In this document: piece after piece, positions 33,301 through 44,041 of the stretch | How the letters are laid out: each line of letters opens with the position of its first letter | How positions within the stretch are numbered: the first letter of the stretch is position 1 | Assembly (NCBI RefSeq): GCF_014898815.1 | Contig: NW_026515517.1 | Span: 107,501-171,500, forward strand | Direction of reading: 5' to 3' | DNA: 64,000 nucleotides | From: Panonychus citri | Taxonomy: Eukaryota; Arthropoda; Arachnida; Trombidiformes; Tetranychidae | Notes under the pieces: model-generated | What the model was told of the DNA's origin: nothing | The model's database searches: none | The model's input: only the letters and a program-made list of their open reading frames with translations | Made by a program: the position numbers and the translations under genes

Positions 33301-34345
33301 AATGGGTTGAAAGAAAAAATTATAGGATTTAACAACCGACCTAACCTGATCAACGTGCTTACATTAGCTTTTGTGTTGGTCCTGGTAAGTCTGCACATAA
33401 GATACATTATAATATCTCATAAAATTCAAGCTTGCACCCATTTTGTTTACTCTACAGATTTTGAATTCATCCCTTACAGACTTAAAGAAACTAATTTGAA
33501 TACCATTGTTAATCTTGAAGAGCTAGCGTCTCTATCGGCAAGTTAAAGTGAATGCAAATCAACCAAAGGGCAAGAGCTTTTCTAGAAGAAAAATGAACTC
33601 AATTGTCAATAATCAAAGATTTAGCTTGAGTTAGTTATCAAATTATCGACAGGTTTAGTGATTAGCGATTTATAATTAATCTCATCATCATTTACTTTTA
33701 CTAGATAAATTTAATCAACTTGTAACAACTTTGAATTTAACATGCATGGAATGTAAAAAGAAAATTACTACCAAAACACTTTTCAGAAAATCCTGGCGCT
33801 TGTCGAATATACAAACGAAAATTGCATCTTATTGCAAGTTTGCTGTTGAGAATCACATTTGTCTCCATTCGGCCAAAACTTCCCACCAACAAAATCTTCA
33901 AAAACAAACCTTTTGTGCAAATTGTGTGCCAAAAATGGATTGCACGTGCACACATCCACTTTTGTGTTGGTCTTGGTAAGGGCGCACCTCTTATGCATTC
34001 TACTAACTTATAAAAGTGAATTTTTAACGATTTTGTTTACTCTACAGATTCTGAACGCATCACTCACAGACTTAAAGTTAAAGAAATTGTTTTGAGTACC
34101 ATCGTAAATAGAGGTGGTGTTCTCGTCACCATTGGCAAGTAAAGTGAGCTCTAATCAATCAAATAATTGCCATAATTGAACATCTTATTAATCCATTTTC
34201 GAACTGCTCTTTAATTTGTATCCTTTGTAGTCATTGCTTCAAAGATTTGACCTCCGGAAGAAATGCATTGTTGCAATTGTTTCTACTTCCAGTCGAACAC
34301 ATGGCTCTGGCGAAACATTCCACTCGTGAATGCATTTTATGATCA
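33301..34345 (+). pseudogene. Zinc-finger gene family, copy 1 (degenerate)
   Basis: Contains recognisable remnants, in order, of all four exons of the intact copy at 35629-36360: the ATGGG start region (33301), the exon-2 segment after a TCTACAG acceptor (33458), the exon-3 start CTTTGAATTTAACATGCATG (33730) and the terminal exon after TTTCTACTTCCAG, ending in GCATTTTATGA near 34345. A premature stop follows the start (ATG GGT TGA) and the zinc-finger exon is interrupted by extra exon-1/2-like sequence near 33900-34140. It is the most diverged member. Confidence 0.55.
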
Positions 34346-34523
34346 CTGGTTGATTCAAATTCAAACATTAGATATTAAATATCCTTTTCTATTTCTATTT
34401 TAATTTTTGATCAAAACAATTTTTATGTTAGTGCCTCTATTAGTGCCTCTATGGGCAGCATTTTTTTGCACTTGAAGGCGCGCTTTCGTTCAGTTTTGTT
34501 AGTTTTTCGAAAAATTTTGAAAA

Positions 34524-35408
34524 ATGGGCTTAAAACAACCGACTATGATTACGACCACTTTTGTGCTGGTATAGGTGAGACCGTACCCCAAATTATAATA
34601 TCTCATGAAATTCAATTAGTGCCTCTATCGGTAAATTTTTAATCATTGGAAGGCGTGTTTTCGTTTAGTTTTGTTAGTTTTTTGAAAGTTTTTGAAAAAT
34701 GTGCTCAAAAAAACAACCGACTATGATGACGACCGTGGTTACATCCACTTTTGTGCTGGTATAGGTATACCTTAAATTCTAATATCTCATGAAATTCAAG
34801 CTTCTAACGATTTTGTTTACTCTACAGATTTTGTCCCTTACAGCATTAAAGATAAAGAAATTGATTTGAGTACCATCGTAAATCGTGATGAGCTCTTGTC
34901 TCCATCGGTAGTTGGAGTGAGTTCCAATCAACCAAATGACCACTTTTATGAGAAGAAAAATGGACTCAGTAAGCAAAGATTGACCTTAAGTAAGTTGTCA
35001 ATTTATATCGAAAGGTTTATTGATAACGATTCATAATTAATCTCACCATTTACTTTTAATCTATTAATAGAAAAATTTAATCAACTTGTAACAACTTTGA
35101 ATTTAACATGTATGGAATGTAAAAAGAAAGTAAAACCAAAACACTTTTCAGAACATGTTCTAATACATTTTGATAAAGTAAAGTTCATTTGCGTCGTTTA
35201 TCAACCATTTCATTCCACGTTCTCTAATATGAATCTCTATTTTTCAGTATCACTTCGAGTCGAAAAGTATTCTTTGTCCAGTTTGTTTGAAACTCGTCAT
35301 GTTTGATTCATTGGATGAATTATCCGTAATTCTCGTGGATCATATTAATGAGCACGTTAAAATTGGATCTACTTTCAGTTGTTTTCGGTGTACCTTAACC
35401 TTTATTAA
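34524..35408 (+). pseudogene. Zinc-finger gene family, copy 2 (variant 3' exons)
   Basis: Two successive exon-1-like segments (34524 and 34705) are both out of frame relative to the intact copy; the second has one A fewer in its poly-A run. Exon 2 and the first zinc-finger exon are well preserved. After CMECKKKVKPKHFSEH the sequence differs from other copies: a GTAAAG donor near 35178 and a TTTTTCAG acceptor near 35247 would join it to a different exon with SILCPVCLKLV, DHINEH and FSCFRCTLTF, ending at about 35408. That exon keeps C-x2-C and H-x3-H spacing, so this copy may encode a different zinc-finger combination if its 5' end is functional. Confidence 0.5.
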
Positions 35409-35628
35409 TTAAATCGAAAAGGTTGAGCACCTGATTGCTGATCATGGAAATCCATCCAATTATCAACAAAGTGAGTTCTATTAAGTCAACAGGATCAAAG
35501 AGGGAACCACTTTTTCTCAATATCTCGGCTGTTAGTGCCTCTATCGGCAAAATTTGTTTGCATTTGATTTTGTTTTTTGAAGGCGTGTTTCCGTTTAGTT
35601 TTGTTAGTTTTTTGAAAATTTTTGAAAA

Positions 35629-36360
35629 ATGGGCTTAAAAAAAGCAGCCGACTATGATCACGACAGTGGTTACATCCACTTTTGTGCAGGTATAGGTAAG
35701 ACCGTACCTTAAATTCTAATATCTCAAGAAATTCAAGCTTCTAATGATTTTGTTATCTCTACAGATTTTGTCCCTTACAGAATTAAAGATAAAGAAATTG
35801 ATTTGAGTACCATCGTTAATCGTGATGAGCTCTTGTCTTCATCGGTAAGTGAAGTGAATCAACCAAATCAACCAAATGGCCACTTTTATGAGAAGAAAAA
35901 TGGACCCAGTAAGAAAAGATTGCCCTTGAGTAAGTTGTCAAATTATCATCAGATTTCTTGCTTAGCGATTTATAATTAATCTCACCATTTACTTTTATCT
36001 ATTAATAGAAAAATTTAATGAACTTGTAACGACTTTGAATTTAACATGCATGGAATGTAAAAAGAAAGGTCTACCAAAACACTTTTCAGAAAAGCCTGTC
36101 GTTTGTCAAATATGCAAAATGAAAACGCATTGCAAGTTCACTGTTGAGAATCACATTTGCCTCCATTCGGCCAGAACTTCCCCCCATAAATCTCCTGCGT
36201 TCATCTGTCTTTGTAAGCGGAAATTTACTGAGGCTGATAAATTAGGTAAGAAAATTCCAACAGAATTTATCGACAATTTTTACTAATATGAGTTTTGTTT
36301 CTATTTCCAGTCGAACATATGGCGTTGGCTAAACATTTCACGTGTAAATGCATTTTATGA
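35629..36360 (+). CDS. Four-exon zinc-finger protein, 172 aa (intact copy 3)
   Basis: Exons 35629-35695, 35765-35929, 36009-36245 and 36311-36360, with introns of 69, 79 and 65 nt (donors GTAAGA, GTAAGT, GTAAGA; acceptors CTACAG, TAATAG, TTCCAG). All phases agree, giving 172 residues with one terminal stop. Residues 1-22 (MGLKKAADYDHDSGYIHFCA) and a charged linker precede the fingers. CMEC opens a first, incomplete finger. CQICKMKTHCKFTVENHICL plus H is a classical C-x2-C-x12-H-x3-H finger. CLCKRKFTEADKLVEHMALA followed by KH is C-x-C-x12-H-x5-H and is built across the last intron. A final CKC follows. Nucleic-acid binding is likely; the biological role is unknown. This is the only copy with a clean frame through all exons. 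Confidence 0.65.
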
Positions 36361-37440
36361 TCGCTGGTCGATTTAAGTGAACATTAGATATTAAATATCC
36401 TTTTTTATTTCTATTTTAATTTTTGATCAAATCAAGTTTTATGTTATGCTCTTCGATGGATCATCTCCTTTTCTAAAATGTATTTATCCATCTGAATGAT
36501 AAGTCCACGAATTTCTTATGTACAAATGTTTCGATTGACCTGATATACTCAAAAACAAAAACATTAAATTGTTTTTATTTATAAATCAATCGATCGATTG
36601 TATCGAATCTAATTGTTATTGTTTACATTTTCATCTTTTAATCATCTTCATAATCATCAAATTCAGGTAAGATTGACCTTTTCTTATACCTCCCATTTTT
36701 TAACTTAAGTGCTACACCCTTTATATTTGTAATCTTAAATTGATCATCTTTTCAGAGTTACAATAATCAAATTTACACTCGTATTAATTTTGTGAATTAA
36801 GAGATTCAATAGCATTCACATAGTTTTCCTGAAAAGTTTATGGATCAACTGGTCTGTTCACATGAGATTATAAATCATTTTAAACTAATTATAATTCGAT
36901 TGCTCGAATTCTCTGTGAAACCATCGATGCCAAAACAAATATATTATATTGCGATGACAGAACTTCTGGAATTGAAACTCATGAAAGTAAAAACTATGAT
37001 AATTACAACCAAAGTTAATTAGCTAAATGAATCAAATTTTAAGTGAAAGAAACCAGATAACTACAAATAACAAGTTGTTTCTAGCGGATTCTGAATCTCT
37101 GTTCACTTTCAAGGATAAGCGTAGGTACATATTTGGAAATCATGAGTTACGAGGAAATGACTTAATTGTCTCTGTCAGGAACTGGATTAGCCTAGTAAAA
37201 GGAAATTGATCAAGAATATCGAAAAAGGGTTTAACATCCGTAGTTGAATCATTCGTTTGAATCGGTGTAGTGGTGGATTTTCACACCGCCAAAGTTGAAC
37301 GAAAATCAGAATAACAGACCAAATAAGTGAAAACGAACTCGATAACAACAATAAAACTCAATTAAACAAACAATTCGGTACATTTTGTTGTGAATGAACT
37401 GAGAAGATTCATTGTTGTTCAATTCACAGTAAATTCATGA
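36361..37440. other. Gene-free stretch between zinc-finger copies
   Basis: AT-rich. Two 60-codon ATG frames (36840-37022 and 37027-37209) lack motifs and are not supported. Confidence 0.4.
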
Positions 37441-37537
37441 TCATCTATCATGATCAGTGCCTCTATCGGCAAATTTTTTAATCATTTGAAGGCGTGTTTT
37501 CGTTTAGTTTTGTTAGTTTTTTGAAAATTTTTGAAAA

Positions 37538-38130
37538 ATGGGCTTAAAAAAAACAACCGACTATGATGACGACCGTGGTTACATCCACTTTTGTGCTGGT
37601 ATAGGTATACCTTAAATTCTAATATCTCATGAAATTCAAGCTTCTAACGATTTTGTTTACTCTACAGATTTTGTCCCTTACAGCATTAAAGATAAAGAAA
37701 TTGATTTGAGTACCATCGTAAATCGTGATGAGCTCTTGTCTCCATCGGTAGTTGGAGTGAGTTCCAATCAACCAAATGACCACTTTTATGAGAAGAAAAA
37801 TGGACTCAGTAAGCAAAGATTGACCTTAAGTAAGTTGTCAATTTATATCGAAAGGTTTATTGATAACGATTCATAATTAATCTCACCATTTACTTTTAAT
37901 TCATTAATAGAAAAATTTAATCAACTTGTAACAACTTTGAATTTAACATGCATGGAATGCAAAAAGAAAGTAAAATCAAAACACTTTTCAGAACATCCTG
38001 TCATTTGTATAATATGCAAAATGGAATCGCATTGAAAGTTCGCTGTTGAGAATCACATTTGCCTCAATTCGGCCAGAACTTCCCACCATAAATCTCCTGC
38101 GTTCATTTGTCTTTGTAAGCGGAAATTACT
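37538..38130 (+). pseudogene. Zinc-finger gene family, copy 4 (in-frame stop)
   Basis: Nearly identical to copy 2 from about 37470 to 37950, including introns. Exon 1 is intact in frame here. The zinc-finger exon reads CIICKMESH and then TGA at about 38032, where the intact copy has a Cys codon, so the second finger is lost. The copy ends near 38130, where it joins exon-2-like sequence of a fifth partial copy. Confidence 0.6.
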
Positions 38131-38535
38131 CTACAGATTTTGTCCCTTACAAACTTTAAGATAAAGAAATTGATTTGGCTACCATCGTGGTACGTGATGA
38201 GCTCGTGTCTTCATTGGAAGGTGAAGTGAGTTCTAATCAATCGGATGGCCACTTGCATGAGAAGGAAACTGGACTCAGTAAGCAAAGATTGAACTTGGGT
38301 AAGTTGTCAAATTATCGAAAAATTTATTATACTAATATTTATTCTATTAGCGATTTATAATTAATCAAACCATTTACTTTTAATCTTTTATAGAAAAATT
38401 CAATGAACTTTTTTGGACCAATTTTGGATTTAACATGCATGGAATGTAAAAAAGAAAGTACTACCAAAACACTTTTTACTTCTATTTCCAGTCGAACACA
38501 TGGCGAAATATTTCACATGTAAATGGATTTTATGA
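38131..38535 (+). pseudogene. Zinc-finger gene family, copy 5 (5'-truncated)
   Basis: Starts abruptly inside exon 2 right after copy 4's exon 3 (TCTACAG-like junction). It keeps a long in-frame exon 2 (38175-38295), the exon-3 start (38435) and the terminal exon after TTCTATTTCCAG, ending GGATTTTATGATCG near 38535. Most of the finger-coding exon is deleted. Confidence 0.55.
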
Positions 38536-38855
38536 TCGCTAGTCGATTCAAATAAACATTAGATATTAAATCAAATATTTTCTATTTTTATTTTAATTTT
38601 TGATCAAATAAAGTTTAATGTTATTCTCTTCAATGGATACTCTCCTTTTCTAAAATGTATGCATCCATCTGAATGATAATTAGTTCAAAAATTTCATATA
38701 TACAAATGAAACATTGATAATTTGTAGATTTTTCTATGAAAAATGACAATCTGCGTTTCATTTTTCTCTGCATTTTCTCTGCATTCTTATGGGTCGCGAA
38801 TGGTACATGGTACCCCACCGCCTAATAAAAAGCAATCAATTAAACAATGATTGTT

Positions 38856-38951
38856 CAATGTTCCAACGTGGAAAGAGATCGACAAAAGCAGATGATTGGC
38901 AGAACTCTTTCTACGTTGGAACATTGTTAACCAAGCCAATCATCTGCTTTT
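38856..38951. repeat. Interleaved inverted repeats (A-B-A'-B')
   Basis: Arm A CAATGTTCCAACGTGGAAAG (+AG) at 38856-38877 pairs with A' at 38905-38926 (21 of 22). Arm B AAAAGCAGATGATTGGC at 38884-38900 pairs perfectly with B' at 38935-38951. The order A-B-A'-B' is that of an H-type pseudoknot or two mutually exclusive hairpins. Confidence 0.8.
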
Positions 38952-39129
38952 GGCGTCATCGTCGTCATCGTCGTTGACGTATTGAACGAGTTCGTTAACA
39001 TTCTTGATGACATCAATTTCACGAGAAGAATCAGAATCAGAATCTCTTTCCATTTATGAGGTTTGTCATCAACGACAGTTTGAGTTTCATTTTTCTCATT
39101 TTCTTTCCATGCATTGCTATCTTATTCTT

Positions 39130-39166
39130 AATTTACTTTCCAAAAGTAATTTGTAAAGTAAATAAA
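39130..39166. repeat. Degenerate solitary copy of the 31-bp palindrome
   Basis: ATTTACTTTCCAAAAGTAAT and the following TTGTAAAGTAAATAAAG resemble the palindrome plus 3' flank of the array at 61.8-63.9 kb, with several arm mismatches. Confidence 0.4.
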
Positions 39167-39713
39167 GTTAAGTATTAGTATTCATTTGTAATTAGTATTC
39201 ATTTGTGGAGTTCTTATGGAGACCAGTTCAATACGACGAAAATGATTTGATGATTGACAGGAAAAGGACATGTACCATTTGCGAATAGATGCACCCTTGA
39301 GAGTCGCCTATTTATCAATTAGCTGTCGTATAACCCAAACAATGACAGGAACATGACGACCACAGGTCTTACGAAAGTGACAGCAGGTCACAAGAGTTCC
39401 ATTGATCATCTTGTTTTCGTGATGATGTTGCTAGATTATTAACCTAACACTATGAATAGAAAATGATTGATGACACCAATTTCGGGAGGTAGTCTCAAGT
39501 TCATAGTCTCATACAAAGTCATTCATCTCCAGAAGGCAATGAACTCACGAACATTAAAACAAGCTTTTGTGGCCATTGTATAGCCAACCTGATCGGCTTC
39601 TGATTCGCTTTTATGATAAAGATAACTTATTAGCGTTTAAGATTCTCATGACGATCAACCGTTCAATGTGACGAGGAAATTGCATTTATCTATTTGGTAA
39701 GATTAAAGAGACT

Positions 39714-39908
39714 ATGGACTTAGGACAAATTTGCCTTGAATTTCTGTCTCAAATAGCTCAATGTTACAAAAATGGACAAAACCCAAACGAGATAGCGAGC
39801 CTCATTCGTGTCTTCATGTTAGGATTAAAAACAGGAACAGTTATTACCAATCAACAAGAAAAAGAATCTGACAGAAAACCGGAGTATGAGCCAATGGAAA
39901 TTGACTAA
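39714..39908 (+). CDS. Small 64-aa protein, paralog of the 63-aa protein at 19465
   Basis: ATG at 39714. The core ICLEFLSQIAQCYKNGQNPN, followed by EIASLIRVFMLGLKTG, matches the product at 19465-19656 in spacing and in the FMLG block. The C-terminus is acidic (EYEPMEID). Two helices around a Gly-x-x-Pro-type turn are likely. The FMLG block has slight resemblance to the FMIGG segment of the protein at 60880-61614, which may be chance. Function unknown. Confidence 0.5.
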   Translation: MDLGQICLEFLSQIAQCYKNGQNPNEIASLIRVFMLGLKTGTVITNQQEKESDRKPEYEPMEID

Positions 39909-41459
39909 TGTGGAAAACTCGATACTCTCACTGACAAATTACCCTACGATGACTTGCAATCATAAACAATGATGCCAATCAAAAGGGAAGATGGAAAAGA
40001 CGGAGCAGCACTTATGGCTATTGAGAAACTCACGTGTTACACATTAGATCACTTTGACAAACAAAATACTCTTGTATTAAATGTAATATTTTTCTTCAAA
40101 TCAACTTCACCAGTAAATTGAAAGCAACAAACCGTGTTGAGAAAGAGTTCACTCAAGCAGAAATTACATTTATTGCGACTTAATTATGTAATAGTATTTT
40201 CATAATAATTGGTGGAATCACCCATAACAAACAGAATGTAAGCATTTCTGCCATACTCAATTGTAACCAATACGTAAGAGAAACATTATAAAGATGGACA
40301 GTAAGTCCAATATATTGCTTTAACCTTAGATTTGCTTATGTTTGGTTTGCTTAAGTTCACAAGTTGATTTTCAAAGACTTGAATAAATTTTGGTTAACAA
40401 ATTCTGAGTACAACAATCAAGGAAATTGGAAGCAAAAGTTCAGATTCTCTTTCTCAACAATTCAGGTGATCAATGTCCTAATTGCATTTATTAATCTGCA
40501 GCCTTACTCTCGATTGACTGTCAATATAATAAGAGATTATTAAACAAAGTTTGACTTTATTGGTTGTTTATCATTCACGGTCTGGCAAGGCCAATGCCAT
40601 GTCTTGATCGTCAAGCATTAATTGTTTAATTCTAATTGCCGCATATCAAGTTGAGACTTTATCTGAACAACACAGTGAGCATGAATGGGCTACGAACGTA
40701 GCATGATAACGCTTTCAAATGTAGATCATTTTCTATTTCTTAAACGTTCACATCGAGAGAAAGTGTCATTTTGATTCAGGTAATAAGGAAGATGAATATT
40801 ATATTGATTGCTTATTTTCTATCGCTTTTTTCACTTTGTTCATGACCCATAGTCGTGAAGCAATTTTGAGTGTTCAAGTTGCACAAAAATGGAGACAAAC
40901 CTGATAACAATGGCTTCATCACCACAAATCAAGATGAAACTACCCCAACGATTAACATCACCACCATCAGCTGGTCGAGAGTCAACTCGGAAAACACATA
41001 TCCCATTCCAATCCATGGGGACAATGGGAATCAAATCATTGAGGCTCACACGTTGGCAGTTGAGGTTATAGCACGAATTGTGTTGAATGTTTCCTCTAAA
41101 AAAATTAGGTAGCAAGTGATTATGAGAACTATGGGAATATTGAACATACTCATTGAGACAAGCAATCCATCAACTGTGTCTGAATGCTGAAAAGGCAGAT
41201 AGTACAGACAATGAATAGCTGATTAGCTTTTAGAATCAAAATTAACATCATTTTATGTCGACCTAATCACTTGTTACCGAAATAATGAAAGAAGATGTTC
41301 AAGATGTTGCCTGTTGATGCCTGGTGATGCAAACAATTAAAAGACAAGTGTTGTATCACAAAGTAAAATCGAAAAGAAACAATAACAAATAAAATTCTGG
41401 TTGATTGAGAGAATTGGATTCACTGAAGACTAAGAATCTTAGTATTGCATTGTAATTCA
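39909..41459. other. Gene-free stretch
   Basis: AT-rich single-copy DNA. Overlapping short frames at 40840-41115 on both strands have no motifs and I cannot choose between them. No repeats larger than simple tracts. Confidence 0.4.
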
Positions 41460-43010
41460 ATGTGTGTCTTTCATTGCAATTTCTCTAAACTATCTGATAC
41501 CGTTTTACGCTAACTGGAACTGACAGAATGATAAACTGTCTTACTACAAAATGAATGTTTTGACTGATCTGGGCTGATGATACTCCGATAATCAAAGCTA
41601 GTTTGTAGATTCCTTACTGAAAAATGGTCAACTACATGTGTGGCTTCTATTATACTCTCTCGTAACTATCTGATAACCTTTTATACGTCTGAAAATGGTA
41701 AACTGATATACTATCTTACTACAGAATGCATGTTTCGACTGATCTGACATCAATTTATATGGGGCGTATGTAGATTTCTTATTAAAAATGGTCAACTACA
41801 TGTGTGGCTTGCATTATACTTTCGTCTAACTATCTGATAACTGTTTGTACTACTAGAAATGATAAAATTATATACTATCTTACTACAGAATGCATGTTTT
41901 GACTGATCTGACATCAATTTATATGGGGCGTATGTAGATTTCTTATTAAAATGGTCAACTACATGTGTGGCTTCTATTATACTCTCTCTAAACTATCTGA
42001 TAACCTTTATTACGTCTGAAAATGGTAGACTGATATACTATCTTACTACAGAATGCATGTTTTGACTGATCTGACATCAATTTATATGGGGCGTATGTAG
42101 ATTTCTTATTAAAATGGTCAACTACATGTGTGGCTTCTATTATACTCTCTCCCAACTATCTGATAACTGTTTGTACTACTAGAAATGATAAAATTTTATA
42201 CTATCTTACTACGCAATGCATGTTTTGACTGATCTGAAATACTGATATTCCCAATTTATATGGGGCGTTTGTAGATTTCGTATCAAAAATGGTCAACTAC
42301 ATGTGTTGCTATTATTATACTCTCTCCCAACTATCTGATAACTGTTTGTACTACTAGAAATGATAAAATTATATACTATCTTACTACAGAATGCATGTTT
42401 TTACTGATCTGAGATACTGATATCCTCAATGCACATGGGGCGTATGTAGATTTCTTATTAAAAATGGTCAACTACATGTGTGGCTTCTATTAGACTCTCT
42501 CTAAACTATCTGATAACCTTTATTACGTCTGAAAATGGTAGACTGATATACTATCTTACTACAGAATACATGTTTTGACTGATCTGACATCAATTTATAT
42601 GGGGCGTATGTAGATTTCTTACTGAAAAATGGTCAACTAACTGTGTGGTTTCTATTATACTCTCTCTGAACTATCTGATAACTGTTTGTACTACTAGAAA
42701 TGATAAATTATATACTATCTTACTACAAAATGCATGTTCTGACTGATCTGACATCAACTTATATGGGGCGTATGTAGATTTCTTATTAAAAATGGTCAAT
42801 CACATGTGTGGTTTCTATTATACTCTCTCTGAACTATCTGATAACTGTTTGTACTACTAGAAATGTAAAATTATATACTATCTTACTACAGAATGCATGT
42901 TTTGACTGATCTGAGATGCTGATATCCTCAATTCACATGGGGCGTATGTAGATTTCTTACTGAAAAATGGTCAACTTTATATGTGTCGCTCAGTATACTT
43001 GTTCTTAACT
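41460..43010. repeat. Tandem array of about 170-bp units (about 9 copies)
   Basis: Units are marked by the recurring words ATATGGGGCGTATGTAGATT, ATGGTCAACTACATGTGTGG and AACTATCTGATAAC; the GGGGCG word recurs near 41761, 41934, 42089, 42265, 42437, 42601, 42765 and 42939. Outer units are more diverged. No coding frame is conserved across units. Confidence 0.85.
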
Positions 43011-43334
43011 ATCTGTTAACTATTTTCACTGTTGTAAAATGAAAACATACAACATTTGTACTGCATACTAGAAATGAATGCTGACCAGGGTGCTATTGCA
43101 CTGTTCTTTATACAGAAAGATCCACTTTACTTTTGTTACTCGTATACAAGTACATACACTGTATTTAGTAAAAGCAAGAATTCATATGGAAATTTTTGAT
43201 ATTTTACTCCACAAGAAAACAAATAGTAACTGGTAGCTATTCTGATAAAAACCTTTCTTTAAATATATAATTCTTTAGGGATGTGTTACAATGCAAGACA
43301 CTTACACTCGCTTCCTGCCGTTTGATTAAATCAA
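43011..43334. other. Short gene-free stretch after the 170-bp array
   Basis: AT-rich unique DNA leading to the promoter-proximal module of the basic protein gene. Nothing else seen. Confidence 0.4.
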
Positions 43335-43360
43335 AATTTGAATTTCGCGCTTGTGGCAGC
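43335..43360. promoter_or_regulatory. Shared upstream module, copy 1
   Basis: TTTGAATTTCGCGCTTGTGG followed by CAGCAC. Repeated at about 45458-45483 and, with changes, at 49355-49380. Each copy is followed by a C-rich CCACGCCC stretch and lies upstream of a gene or gene copy. It is about 200 bp upstream of the ATG at 43563. Regulatory role inferred from repetition in front of different genes. Confidence 0.45.
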
Positions 43361-43562
43361 ACGATCTCCGTGGTTTGACCACGCCCCCCCTTGACAACGA
43401 TACACCCACCCTTGACAACGACCCACCTCAACTTGACAACACAAAGTCATCAATTGTTAAGCTTTCATTTGAGATTTAGATACTCACCATCGCACATTCA
43501 CTCACTCACTCACTCACTCACTCCCTCACTTACTCACTTACTTACTTACTTTCACTTAAGTT

Positions 43563-43958
43563 ATGGCCAAACAGTGGCGTAAAAACGCTAGAAAACGTGC
43601 AGCAGCAAGAACAGCTGCAGTTGCTGCTGAATTAAAATCTAAGGGTCTTCCTGACCCTAAGATTGCAAAGAAAGTTGCCAAGAGAGCCAGAAATGCTGCC
43701 AATCAGGCAACACGAAGGTTTGCTGGCTCTATAAAAATGTTTTCTGAGGCTACTGCTCCTTATGATAAGGAGAAGTGCCCAGAAACAGTAGAGAAGGCTT
43801 TGGAGGAGGCACGGGTAGAGCGGGCAGCTGCCGTTCAAGATTTTGAACGAGCACAAGAGTTGGGCATCATAGCTGACTCTATGCTCGGCAGTGTCCAAAC
43901 TGCTTTGCCTCCTCCTGCTGAAGAGCAACTTCTTGCAAGGCTTTATGGCCCCAAATAG
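43563..43958 (+). CDS. Small basic Ala-rich protein, 131 aa
   Basis: ATG 43563. The N-terminal 60 residues are strongly basic and Ala-rich (KQWRKNARKRAAARTAAVAA, later KKVAKRARNAANQATRR). The second half is a probable amphipathic helix or coiled coil (EALEEARVERAAAVQDFERA) and the tail is Pro-containing. The basic segments suggest nucleic-acid binding or nuclear localisation. Codon use is visibly less AT-biased than in neighbours. The gene sits between two tandem arrays and has an upstream (CACT)n run at 43495-43555. A second copy with many indels lies at 45722-46100. No family recognised. Confidence 0.6.
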   Translation: MAKQWRKNARKRAAARTAAVAAELKSKGLPDPKIAKKVAKRARNAANQATRRFAGSIKMFSEATAPYDKEKCPETVEKALEEARVERAAAVQDFERAQELGIIADSMLGSVQTALPPPAEEQLLARLYGPK

Positions 43959-44021
43959 AAAAAAAGATTAGGTTTCCCTTCCCTGAAGTCCCAAATACAA
44001 TCCCTTCCCCAATTCCCTATA

Positions 44022-44041
44022 CCTAACCTAACCTAACCTTA
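44022..44041. repeat. Short telomere-like CCTAA run
   Basis: Three perfect CCTAA units and a CCTTA, the complement of the arthropod TTAGG telomere repeat. It is far too short to be a telomere. A changed version lies at about 46163-46180 in the second copy. Confidence 0.5.

Larger units (their letters stand above)
38795..39283. mobile_element. Possible short element with terminal inverted repeats
   Basis: CGCGAATGGTACATG at 38795-38809 is matched in inverted orientation by CATGTACCATTTGCG at 39269-39283 (14 of 15). The roughly 490-bp interval has no ORF and contains the interleaved inverted repeats at 38856-38951. This would fit a non-autonomous MITE-like insertion, but no target-site duplication was confirmed. 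Confidence 0.3.

Noticed and set aside
34779..37816. Two identical 65-codon minus-strand frames (34779-34976 and 37619-37816)
   Set aside because: They are antisense shadows of the duplicated zinc-finger exons, identical only because the segment was duplicated.
40840..41115. Overlapping plus and minus frames of 80-91 codons
   Set aside because: No motif, no codon preference visible, and opposite-strand frames are equally good; probably chance.
44022..44041. Telomere (TTAGG)n end
   Set aside because: Only three perfect units inside the window; too short for a telomere and followed by a satellite.
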